64,000 nucleotides of DNA, taken from positions 124,001 to 188,000 of the forward strand of contig NZ_JABFDI010000007.1 of the NCBI RefSeq assembly GCF_013403915.1, given 5' to 3'. The notes under the pieces are model-generated. The model was not told the DNA's origin, did no database searches, and saw only the letters and a program-made list of their open reading frames with translations. This document shows positions 17,395 through 26,100 of the stretch, piece by piece. The position numbers and the translations under genes were made by a program. Origin of the DNA: Winogradskyella pacifica. Its GTDB lineage: Bacteria; Bacteroidota; Bacteroidia; Flavobacteriales; Flavobacteriaceae. Position 1 is the stretch's first letter, and the number at the start of each line of letters is the position of its first letter.

Positions 17395-17691
17395 TTAATC
17401 TATTAAAGAAGTTTCTGTACTTGTAGATAACCCATAAGATTCTGCAAAACTACTAACATTCTCATCATAATTTGTTTTCTTAAGATTATTGAATGCGACT
17501 AGATTTAAAACCACAACACAAACCAATGTTGCCAATTGTAGTTTAGGAGTTAACCACGACCAAGTTGCGTCTTGTATGTCTTCTGAGACATTCCGAATTT
17601 GATGCATTACGTTTTCCTTAAAAAACGGAGACACTTTAACCTCTTCAATAGACGCGATAGAATCAAAGGTGTCTTTTACTTTTTTATTCAT
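17395..17691 (-). CDS. Probable anti-sigma factor-like small membrane protein
   Basis: A 98-residue protein with a soluble N-terminal part (SIEEVKVSPFFKENVMHQIRN) and one membrane helix near 48-69. The short C-terminus lies outside. It follows an ECF sigma gene and precedes a Spy-like sensor gene by three bases. By position and layout it is the likely anti-sigma factor, although no zinc-binding motif is present. It has its own copy of the ECF promoter (site B) about 110 bases upstream, so its level should rise with sigma activity, a usual negative feedback. Confidence 0.6.
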   Translation of the reverse strand: MNKKVKDTFDSIASIEEVKVSPFFKENVMHQIRNVSEDIQDATWSWLTPKLQLATLVCVVVLNLVAFNNLKKTNYDENVSSFAESYGLSTSTETSLID

Positions 17692-17806
17692 TTCTACATT
17701 AGATTTAATGTGTTTATACTTATTTGTCTTTTAATTGGCACTTGTTGTTCCTTATGAATCATTCCGTCGGCTAATAACATTTTGAACAAACATTGATAAT
17801 TATATC

Positions 17807-17837
17807 TTTAGATGCAAAAGTTTAAAAAAACTTGTGC
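17807..17837 (-). promoter_or_regulatory. ECF regulon site B (anti-sigma/Spy-like operon)
   Basis: Minus-strand GCACAAGTT (CAAGTT at plus 17829-17834), 14 bases, CATCTAAA (plus 17807-17814). The element begins directly at the stop codon of the sigma gene, which gives the anti-sigma-like gene its own sigma-dependent promoter. Confidence 0.75.
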
Positions 17838-18415
17838 TAATATTCATTTTTATAATAGTTTTCCAGTGTGTTTTGTAAATTCTTTTTTGCTCTAAACATT
17901 ATAGATTCAACAGAAGACAAACTACGTTTGGTAATCTCTGCGATTTCCTGATAACTTTTTCCATCTATTTTATGAAGCGTAAATACCACGGTCTGACTTT
18001 CGGGCAAGCCGTTAATTGCTTTAAATAAAGTGGCATTCAATTCTTTGTTCTCCAATAAAATTCCGGGATGGTTCATTTCTGTAAAATAATCCGTTTTATC
18101 TATGGGAATGGCGTTTCCTGTTATAGATTGTAAAAAAGCAAAACGCTTTTTAGTATTCTTCTTTCTTATAAACTCTAAGCATTTGTTCGTTGTAATTCTA
18201 TAAATCCAAGTCGATAATTTTGAATCCCCTTTAAACTTATCTATCGATTTAAAAACTTCCACAAAAACATCTTGCGCTATATCTTCAGCATCTTCTCTAT
18301 TAGGCACAAACGAAATACAAGTACTAAACACCTTCTGTTGAAATTTATCCAACAGTTGACTGTAAGCTGACGTGCTTTTTAATTTTAATTCTTGTATGAA
18401 TTCGGTTTCGTTCAA
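17837..18415 (-). CDS. ECF-type RNA polymerase sigma factor controlling the CotH/YHYH locus
   Basis: A 192-residue group 4 sigma factor with region 2 (NREDAEDIAQDVFVEVFKSI, then DKFKGDSKLSTWIYRITTNK) and region 4 (LPESQTVVFTLHKIDGKSYQ, then EIAEITKRSLSSVESIMFRAKK). The start is TTG; no in-frame ATG lies upstream. A copy of the regulon promoter (site A) sits 33 bases before the start, so the gene is likely autoregulated. Four further copies of that motif precede neighbouring genes on the same strand, which makes this factor the obvious reader of the motif. Confidence 0.9.
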   Translation of the reverse strand: MNETEFIQELKLKSTSAYSQLLDKFQQKVFSTCISFVPNREDAEDIAQDVFVEVFKSIDKFKGDSKLSTWIYRITTNKCLEFIRKKNTKKRFAFLQSITGNAIPIDKTDYFTEMNHPGILLENKELNATLFKAINGLPESQTVVFTLHKIDGKSYQEIAEITKRSLSSVESIMFRAKKNLQNTLENYYKNEY

Positions 18416-18447
18416 AAAATACGGATGATTAATAGGTGCTAATTTAG

Positions 18448-18478
18448 TTTAGATGCGGTTACTAAAAAAAACTTGCGG
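18448..18478 (-). promoter_or_regulatory. ECF regulon site A (sigma factor gene)
   Basis: Minus-strand CCGCAAGTT (CAAGTT at plus 18470-18475), 14 bases, CATCTAAA (plus 18448-18455). The expected transcript start lies about 25 bases before the TTG start codon. Confidence 0.75.
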
Positions 18479-18545
18479 AACATATTAATAATTTTTTAAA
18501 AGATAACACTTTACAATAAAACCTTATACTCTTAAACTTTTCTCT

Positions 18546-18553
18546 TACCTTTG
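18546..18553 (+). promoter_or_regulatory. -7 promoter element TACCTTTG
   Basis: A perfect TAnnTTTG element 62 bases before the chosen start of the rRNA methyltransferase. The -33 element is unclear (TTA at 18524-18526). Confidence 0.45.
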
Positions 18554-18615
18554 TATGTTCTTTTTTGCAGAGATTAAACTACTGCAAAATGAATATTGAA
18601 AACAGAAGACCTAAT

Positions 18616-19827
18616 ATGAGATTACACAGAAATTTATGCTTTGCCGTAATTGACGGATTACACCTTATTTTTAATGAAGGTGAATACGCTGATAAAGTTA
18701 TACAACAATTACTTAAACGCGATAAACGTTGGGGAAGCAGGGACAGAGGCTTTGTTGCAGAAACGGTTTATACTATTGTGCGTTACCAAAGACTTTATGC
18801 AGAAATAGCAGATGTTAAAGCACCATACGACAGAGATAATCTTTGGAGAATATTTGCCGTTTGGGCGACCTTAAAAGGTATCAAATTACCAGATTGGAAA
18901 TATTTTACAGATACTCCATCTCGAAAAATTAAAGGTCGTTTTGATGAATTGTCTAAAATTAGAAAATTCAAAGAGTCTATACCAGATTGGATTGACGAAT
19001 TAGGTGTAAAAGAATTAGGTGAAGCCGAATGGACTAAGGAGATGGCCATGCAAAACGAGCAAGCTGATGTTATTCTTAGAGTTAACACACTTAAAACTAA
19101 CAAAACAGATTTACAACTGAAGTTACAGTCTGAAGATATTGAGACTGAATTTTTACCAAATCACCCTTCAGCTTTAAAATTAAAAGAACGTGCTAACGTT
19201 TTTGTTACAGAAGCGTTTAAAAATGGTTGGTTTGAAGTACAAGATGCATCATCACAGTTAGTTGCCGACTATTTAGATGTTAAACCAGGAATGAAAGTGG
19301 TTGATGTTTGTGCTGGTGCTGGTGGTAAAACATTGCATTTAGCCTCTTTAATGGAGAACAAAGGCCAACTTATAGCTATGGATATTTACGAAAGTAAATT
19401 GAGAAAACTAAAAGTTAGAGCGCGTAGAAATGGTGTTCATAATATTGAAATGAAAGTTATCGATTCTACTAAGCCTATTAAGAAATTGCATGGTAAAGCG
19501 GATCGTTTATTAATTGATGCACCATGTTCTGGACTTGGAGTTTTAAGACGAAATCCGGATGCGAAGTGGAAATTACAACCTGAATTTATAGAAAACATAA
19601 AGAAAACGCAACAAGAGGTTTTAGAGCAATATTCTAAAATGGTGAAATCTGGCGGAAAAATGGTCTATGCGACCTGTTCTGTTTTACCTTCAGAAAACCA
19701 AGAGCAAGTTCAAAAATTCTTAACTACGGAAACAGGAAAAGAATTTACACTTGTAAAGGACAAAAAGATATTAGCTTATAAATCTGGTTTTGATGGATTC
19801 TATATGGCGCTTTTAGAAAAGAAATAA
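18616..19827 (+). CDS. RsmB/NOP-family RNA (cytosine-C5) methyltransferase
   Basis: A 403-residue SAM-dependent methyltransferase. An N-terminal part like RsmB (MRLHRNLCFAVIDG) is followed by the Rossmann domain with the SAM loop VVDVCAGAGGKT, the motif IV LLIDAPCSGLGVLRRNPDAKW-type Cys and the catalytic Cys in ATCSVLPSEN. It should make m5C in rRNA or tRNA; 16S C967 (RsmB) is the best guess but the target is not certain. The frame allows starts at 18589 (ATG) and 18565 (TTG); the ATG at 18616 gives the N-terminus seen in relatives. Confidence 0.85.
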   Translation: MRLHRNLCFAVIDGLHLIFNEGEYADKVIQQLLKRDKRWGSRDRGFVAETVYTIVRYQRLYAEIADVKAPYDRDNLWRIFAVWATLKGIKLPDWKYFTDTPSRKIKGRFDELSKIRKFKESIPDWIDELGVKELGEAEWTKEMAMQNEQADVILRVNTLKTNKTDLQLKLQSEDIETEFLPNHPSALKLKERANVFVTEAFKNGWFEVQDASSQLVADYLDVKPGMKVVDVCAGAGGKTLHLASLMENKGQLIAMDIYESKLRKLKVRARRNGVHNIEMKVIDSTKPIKKLHGKADRLLIDAPCSGLGVLRRNPDAKWKLQPEFIENIKKTQQEVLEQYSKMVKSGGKMVYATCSVLPSENQEQVQKFLTTETGKEFTLVKDKKILAYKSGFDGFYMALLEKK

Positions 19828-19853
19828 TAAATTAACTTATTGAAATACGACAT

Positions 19854-21680
19854 ATGAAACACATTTACGTTCTATTTTTACTAGTATCAAGTATTGGGTT
19901 TTCTCAAATCCCTTCAAATTACTACGATAGTGCAAATGGTTTATCTGGTTTTACTTTAAAAACAGAGTTAAAAAGTATAACTTCTAATGGTCATACCGCT
20001 AGAACATACGATCAGCTTTATGATGGTTCTGGTATTTCCGGATCCAATGGTTATGTAGATACACACTCTGATATTGATGTTACAGGTGGTGCAAATTATG
20101 AAAATGACGGAACGGTTTTAGATTTTTATTCTGAAAACCCAACAGGTTCCGACCCGTACAATTTTACGCACAATGTTGATGAAGGTGGTAATCAAAATTC
20201 AGAAGGTGATTGTTACAATAGAGAGCATTTAGTGCCACAATCGTCTTTTAACAGTAATTACCCAATGCAAAGTGATATTCACCACGTCATCCCAACGGAT
20301 TGTAGAGTTAACAATTACAGAGGGTCTTATCCTTTTGGAAATGTAGGATCAGCAAATTTGACTTCAGACAATGGCTCTAAAAGAGGAACAAGCACAATGG
20401 CTGGTTACTCAGGTATTGTTTTTGAACCAATCGATGAATTTAAAGGTGACATCGCAAGAGCATTACTTTATTTTGCGACGCGTTATGAAAGTACTGTTGA
20501 TGGTTACACTAGTTTTGGCATGTTTAACGGCACTAATGACCAAGTATTTTTTCCTTGGGCAATAGAGGTTTTACTCGATTGGCATAATAATGTAGACCCT
20601 GTAGACCAAAGAGAACGCGAAAGAAACAATGCTGCTTTTAATTATCAAGGTAATGCAAATCCTTTTGTGGATCATCCAGAATATGCAGATCTAATTTGGA
20701 ATCCTACTCCAGATACTGAAGCGCCAACAGACCCTACTAATTTAGTAGCTTCTAATCCTACAGATAATAGTATTACTTTATCTTGGACAGCTTCTAGCGA
20801 TAATATTGGAGTGATATCTTACGATATTTATATTGATGGAACATATGCTTTCAACTCTGGCAACACAACGGCTACAGCAACAGGTTTAACTGCAGCAACG
20901 AATTATTGTTTTACAGTTAAAGCTAAAGATGCTGCTAATAACGAATCAGGATTTAGTAACCAAGATTGTGAAACCACAACGAATAATGGAACTATCGGAG
21001 GATCTGATTGTTTAACGGAAACCTTCGCTAATTTAGACACCTCTATTGGATCTTATTCAGATGTTAGCTGGACAGGTGACGAAGGCGGCACATGGACTGC
21101 TACAGAAGCTAGAACTGATCAAGTAATAAATACAACTACAACTGCTGCTATCACAGTTAGAAATGGTGTGTTAACACTACCTACAACCTCTGGCGGAATT
21201 GGAGCGCTTACCGTAACAACGAAACGTGTCTTTAGTGGTTCTGACGGCACATTTAATGTTAATGTAAACGGAACGTTCGTGGGTACAATTGCTTACAGTG
21301 CTACTGAGCAAACCGTTACATTACCTAACATTAACATAGAAAATAGTGTTTCTATTGTCATAGATGGTAATAGTGGCACTAATAATAGAGTTGTATTTGA
21401 TGATTTATCTTACACCTGTTATTCAGCTTTAAATGTTGAAGATTTTAATATTGCTAGTGTTAAGATTCACCCAAACCCTGTAAAAAACACATTAACGATA
21501 GATTTAAAATCTGACGTTAGCACAAGCATAGATATTTTTGACATTTTAGGAAAACGTGTTTTAAAGCATACCATATCTAAAACAAGTAACTTAAACGTTC
21601 AAAATTTGAATTCAGGAATTTATATTGTAAAAATCACGCAAGGTAATTCTACAGTGACTAAAAAGCTCATTAAACAATAA
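19854..21680 (+). CDS. Secreted endonuclease I with fibronectin type III and T9SS sorting domain
   Basis: A 608-residue multidomain protein. Signal peptide to about 17; endonuclease I domain (about 20-285) with the His-metal core CYNREHLVPQSSF and SDIHHVIPTDCRVNNYRG; a fibronectin type III domain (about 290-375, APTDPTNLVASNPTDNSITL); a beta-rich region (about 385-520) that may bind ligands; and a type A T9SS sorting domain from about 535 (VKIHPNPVKNTLTI ... GIYIVKI ... KKLIKQ). It would be exported through the outer membrane and degrade extracellular DNA. A second endonuclease I gene follows with its own promoter, so this is a paralogous pair. Confidence 0.9.
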   Translation: MKHIYVLFLLVSSIGFSQIPSNYYDSANGLSGFTLKTELKSITSNGHTARTYDQLYDGSGISGSNGYVDTHSDIDVTGGANYENDGTVLDFYSENPTGSDPYNFTHNVDEGGNQNSEGDCYNREHLVPQSSFNSNYPMQSDIHHVIPTDCRVNNYRGSYPFGNVGSANLTSDNGSKRGTSTMAGYSGIVFEPIDEFKGDIARALLYFATRYESTVDGYTSFGMFNGTNDQVFFPWAIEVLLDWHNNVDPVDQRERERNNAAFNYQGNANPFVDHPEYADLIWNPTPDTEAPTDPTNLVASNPTDNSITLSWTASSDNIGVISYDIYIDGTYAFNSGNTTATATGLTAATNYCFTVKAKDAANNESGFSNQDCETTTNNGTIGGSDCLTETFANLDTSIGSYSDVSWTGDEGGTWTATEARTDQVINTTTTAAITVRNGVLTLPTTSGGIGALTVTTKRVFSGSDGTFNVNVNGTFVGTIAYSATEQTVTLPNINIENSVSIVIDGNSGTNNRVVFDDLSYTCYSALNVEDFNIASVKIHPNPVKNTLTIDLKSDVSTSIDIFDILGKRVLKHTISKTSNLNVQNLNSGIYIVKITQGNSTVTKKLIKQ

Positions 21681-21700
21681 ATTCAAAATTCTTAATATAA

Positions 21701-21740
21701 AAGCAGTTGCTCACTTAGCGTAGTCAAAGTGCAACTGCTT
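21701..21740 (+). terminator. Terminator after the first endonuclease gene
   Basis: Arms AAGCAGTTGC/GCAACTGCTT, extended inwards by CACTT/AAGTG, followed by a run of T. Confidence 0.85.
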
Positions 21741-21826
21741 TTTTTTGGTTAAAACAATAATTCCCAGCACTTAAAAATATGCTTTCCATAAAGGTGTTAA
21801 AAAATAATCTAATCTGTATTTTTATT

Positions 21827-21834
21827 TACCTTTG
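21827..21834 (+). promoter_or_regulatory. -7 promoter element TACCTTTG
   Basis: A perfect TAnnTTTG element 70 bases before the second endonuclease gene; no clear -33 element. Confidence 0.45.
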
Positions 21835-21904
21835 TTACAGACAAAACCTATGAATTCTTTTTCTACGGATTCTACATGTCTTTATTAAAAAAAATCAAAA
21901 ATTA

Positions 21905-22993
21905 ATGAAACACTTTTACACTTTGCTATTAGTATTTGTAACCTCATTTACATTTGCTCAATTAGCTCCACCTGCAGAATTAGAATCTTACTATAGCACT
22001 GTTGATTTTACCACTACTGGTATTTCTTTGAAAAATGATTTAATTGATGTCACAGAAGATAAGCACGTCAACTATTTAAGTTACAGCGATGTTTGGGATG
22101 CTTCTAGGATTACAGATTTAGATCCAAACAATTCTAACAATGTCATTTTACTATATGGTTATAATGATTCTGACGGCAACGTAACCACTGATAGAACTAG
22201 AGGCAAGTTCCAAAACGGCGGTGGTGTTGGCGACTGGAACAGAGAACATGTGTATCCAAAATCTTTAGGAAGTCCTAATTTAGGGACTTCTGGTCCTGGT
22301 TCTGATGCGCAAATGTTAAGACCTACTGACGTTCAAAGAAATGGTCAACGTGGAAGCTTACGATTTACAGATAAAAACAATGGCGAATTCCTTAATGGTG
22401 AATCTGGTAATACCGACGGAGGTTGGTATCCTGGTGACGAATGGAAAGGTGACTGTGCAAGAATTATTATGTACATGTACTTACGTTATGGTGAACGTTG
22501 CCTGCCAACAGGTGTCGGTAACGGAAGTAGTGCTTCTACTCCAGACGATATGATAGATTTATTTTTAAAATGGAATGCTGAAGACCCTGTCGTTGAAGGA
22601 GATTTAGAAGATGTTAGAAATGCGTATCATGGAAATCCAAATAATGAATTTGCACAAGGTAACAGAAACCCTTTTATAGACAATCCTTATTTAGCTACAG
22701 TAATTTGGGGAGGACCTGAAGCTCAAAACAGATGGGAAAGTCTTTCTGTAACAGATGTAGAACAAAATCGTATTACAATGTTTCCTAATCCCGCAAATGG
22801 TAATGAAGTAACCATTTTATCTAACCAAGCAATTATCGCTGAAGTTTATAATATTTTAGGTAAAAAGGTAACCGTTCAAAAAATTACGTCTAACCAATCT
22901 AAATTAAACATCTCAGAATTAACTAAAGGTGTTTATATCGTAAAGTTAAATTCTGAAAACGGAACTCAAACGAAAAGATTAATCAAGCAATAA
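21905..22993 (+). CDS. Secreted endonuclease I with T9SS sorting domain
   Basis: A 362-residue protein: signal peptide (SFTFAQ), endonuclease I domain with the His-metal core WNREHVYPKSLG and MLRPTDVQRNGQRGSLRF, and GEWKGDCARIIMYMYLRYGERC-type segment seen here as GDEWKGDCARIIMYMYL. From about 285 it has a type A T9SS sorting domain (ITMFPNPANGNEVTI ... GVYIVKL ... KRLIKQ). Compared with the previous gene it lacks the fibronectin domain. It probably degrades extracellular DNA for phosphate, nitrogen or carbon. A promoter element and a terminator flank it, so it is likely transcribed alone. Confidence 0.9.
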   Translation: MKHFYTLLLVFVTSFTFAQLAPPAELESYYSTVDFTTTGISLKNDLIDVTEDKHVNYLSYSDVWDASRITDLDPNNSNNVILLYGYNDSDGNVTTDRTRGKFQNGGGVGDWNREHVYPKSLGSPNLGTSGPGSDAQMLRPTDVQRNGQRGSLRFTDKNNGEFLNGESGNTDGGWYPGDEWKGDCARIIMYMYLRYGERCLPTGVGNGSSASTPDDMIDLFLKWNAEDPVVEGDLEDVRNAYHGNPNNEFAQGNRNPFIDNPYLATVIWGGPEAQNRWESLSVTDVEQNRITMFPNPANGNEVTILSNQAIIAEVYNILGKKVTVQKITSNQSKLNISELTKGVYIVKLNSENGTQTKRLIKQ

Positions 22994-23017
22994 TTATAAT
23001 TGCACTTTAAAAAAAAT

Positions 23018-23037
23018 AAGCGACTCTATAGTCGCTT
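23018..23037 (+). terminator. Terminator after the second endonuclease gene
   Basis: AAGCGACT/AGTCGCTT hairpin with a four-base loop, A-run before and T-run after. Confidence 0.85.
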
Positions 23038-23113
23038 TTTTTATGTTTAAAACATCGTGAACAACTCTCAATTTTGAATAGGCAATTATAAGCTAAATCA
23101 CGTTTAAAAAAAG

Positions 23114-23121
23114 TAAATTTG
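23114..23121 (+). promoter_or_regulatory. -7 promoter element TAAATTTG of purL
   Basis: A perfect TAnnTTTG element with the expected start of transcription about 30 bases before the purL start codon. No PurR-type site or purine riboswitch was seen in the short leader. Confidence 0.5.
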
Positions 23122-23156
23122 CATTTTACTAAACACAACTCAAACACACGACATAA

Positions 23157-26100
23157 ATGATTCATTTCTTCGGAAACCAAAACAGTAAGGTATTTGCTGT
23201 TCAAGCCACAAAAGAATTATCAACAGAAACCATATCAAAACTGACATGGTTATTTGGCGACCAACCTAAAATAGAACAAGCATCTCTCGATGCTTTTTTT
23301 GTTGGACCTAGAGCTGCAATGATTACTCCGTGGAGTACAAACGCTGTTGAGATTACTCAAAACATGGGAATTTCTGATATCATAAGAATTGAAGAATTCA
23401 CTTCTGTTCCTAATGATTTTAAGGATTACGACCCAATGATTTCTGAAAAGTATCAAAGTCTGAATCAAGAGATTTTTAAAATTGACATTAAACCTGAAGC
23501 AATTTTAAATATTGAAGACATTTCAGCTTACAATCAACAAGAAGGTTTATCTCTTAGTGACGAAGAAGTGGAGTACTTAGAAAGTACTTCTAAAAAAATA
23601 GGACGACCATTAACCGACTCTGAAGTCTTTGGATTTTCTCAAGTGAATTCAGAACACTGTCGTCATAAAATATTCAACGGAACTTTTGTTATTGATGGAG
23701 AAGAAATGCCAACTTCTTTATTCAAATTAATAAAAGAAACGTCTAAGCAATTTCCAAATGACATTGTTTCGGCTTATAAAGACAACGTTGCTTTTATAAA
23801 AGGTCCTAAAGTGGAACAATTTGCTCCTAAAACAGCAGATAAGCCAGACTTTTATCAGACTAAAGATTACGAATCTGTAATTTCATTAAAAGCAGAAACG
23901 CATAACTTTCCTACAACCGTTGAGCCTTTTAATGGTGCTGCAACAGGTTCTGGTGGTGAAATTAGAGATAGACTTGCAGGAGGAAAAGGATCTTTACCTT
24001 TAGCAGGAACAGCCGTTTACATGACGTCTTATTCTCGTTTAGAAGAAAACAGATATTGGGAAAACAAATTTGAAGCTAGAGATTGGTTGTATCAGACACC
24101 AATGGACATTTTAATAAAAGCATCTAATGGAGCCTCTGATTTTGGAAACAAATTTGGACAACCATTAATTACAGGTTCTGTATTAACTTTTGAACATCAA
24201 GAAAATTCTTCCTCTAGCGCATCTGAAGCTAGAAAGTTAGGATACGACAAAGTGATTATGCAAGCTGGTGGTATTGGTTATGGCAAAGCAGATCAGGCTT
24301 TAAAAGACACTCCTAAAAAAGGAGATAAAATTGTAATTCTAGGTGGCGACAATTACAGAATTGGTATGGGAGGCGCTGCTGTTTCTTCTGCTGATACTGG
24401 TGCATTAGCTTCAGGAATTGAATTAAACGCTGTACAACGTTCTAACCCAGAAATGCAAAAACGTGCTGCAAATGCAGTCCGTGGTATGGTAGAAAGTGAA
24501 GAAAACTTTATTGTTTCTATTCACGATCATGGTGCTGGTGGACATTTAAATTGCTTATCAGAATTAGTAGAAGATACAGGTGGTAAAATCGATTTAGATA
24601 AATTACCCGTTGGTGACCCTACCCTTTCAGCAAAAGAAATTATTGGTAACGAATCTCAAGAACGTATGGGATTAGTGATTGCCAAAAAACATTTAGAAAC
24701 TTTACATAAAATTGCAGATAGAGAGCGTTCACCAATTTACGACGTCGGTGAAGTTACTGCAAATGATCGTTTTACTTTTGAATCTAAATCAACAGGAGAA
24801 AAACCTATGGATTTAGCCTTAGAAGATATGTTTGGTTCGTCTCCAAAAACAATAATGACAGATAAAACAGTCATCAGAAAATATAAAAACCCACGTTACA
24901 AAACGAAGAACTTAGAAGTCTATTTGAAACAAGTTTTACAGTTAGAAGCTGTAGCTTGTAAAGATTGGTTAACAAATAAGGTAGACCGATGTGTTGGTGG
25001 TAAAGTTGCCAAACAACAATGTGTTGGTCCATTACAAATTCCGCTAAATAACGTTGGTGTAATGGCTTTAGATTACAATGGAAAAGAAGGAGTTGCTACG
25101 TCTATTGGGCATGCTCCTATTTCTGCATTAATTAATCCGGAAGCAGGAAGCAGAAATGCAATTACAGAATCTTTAACCAACATCATATGGGCACCTTTAA
25201 AAGCTAATTTAGATTCAATTTCTTTATCAGCAAATTGGATGTGGCCTTGTAAGAATGAGGGTGAAGATGCTCGTTTATATAAAGCTGTAAAAGCAGTTTC
25301 TGAATTTTCTATTGGTTTAGGAATCAATATTCCCACTGGAAAAGATTCTTTATCTATGAAACAGAAATATCCAGATGGAGATGTTATCTCTCCAGGAACT
25401 GTGATTATTTCTGCTGCAGGAAACTGTAATGAAATTAGCAAAGTTGTTGAGCCCCTTTTAAAAGTTGATGGAGGAAACATCTATTATATTAATATTTCTC
25501 AAGACGATTTTAAATTAGGCGGAAGTTCATTCAACCAAGTATTAAATGCTATTGGAAATGAAACTCCTGATGTTACAAATACTGCATTTGTAAAAAACAC
25601 ATTTAACACCATTCAAGAATTAATTAAAGCTGATAAAATTAAAGCTGGACACGATGTTGCTTCAGGCGGTTTAATTACTACTTTGTTAGAAATGTGTTTT
25701 GCTGATGTTAATTTAGGAGCCGATTTTAACATAACTTCTCTAAATGAAGAAGATTCTATAAAAGTTTTATTCTCAGAAAATTCAGGAATTGTTTTTCAAG
25801 CAGATGCTTCTGTAGAAACAACTTTATCAGAAAACAATATTGAATTTTTCAATATAGGTACAGCAAACAATTCTGGAACTGTAACCATTAAAAATAGTGA
25901 AGATAACTTCGCTTTTAATGTCGCTGAAATAAGAGATGTTTGGTTTAAAACATCTTTCTTATTAGACCAAAAACAAACCGCTAATAATTTAGCTCAAGAT
26001 CGATTTGATAATTATAAAAATCAGGCTTTAGATTTTACGTTCCCTAGTCATTTTACAGGGAAATTAAAAGATGCGCTTGGCAAGAACAGTTCACGACCAA

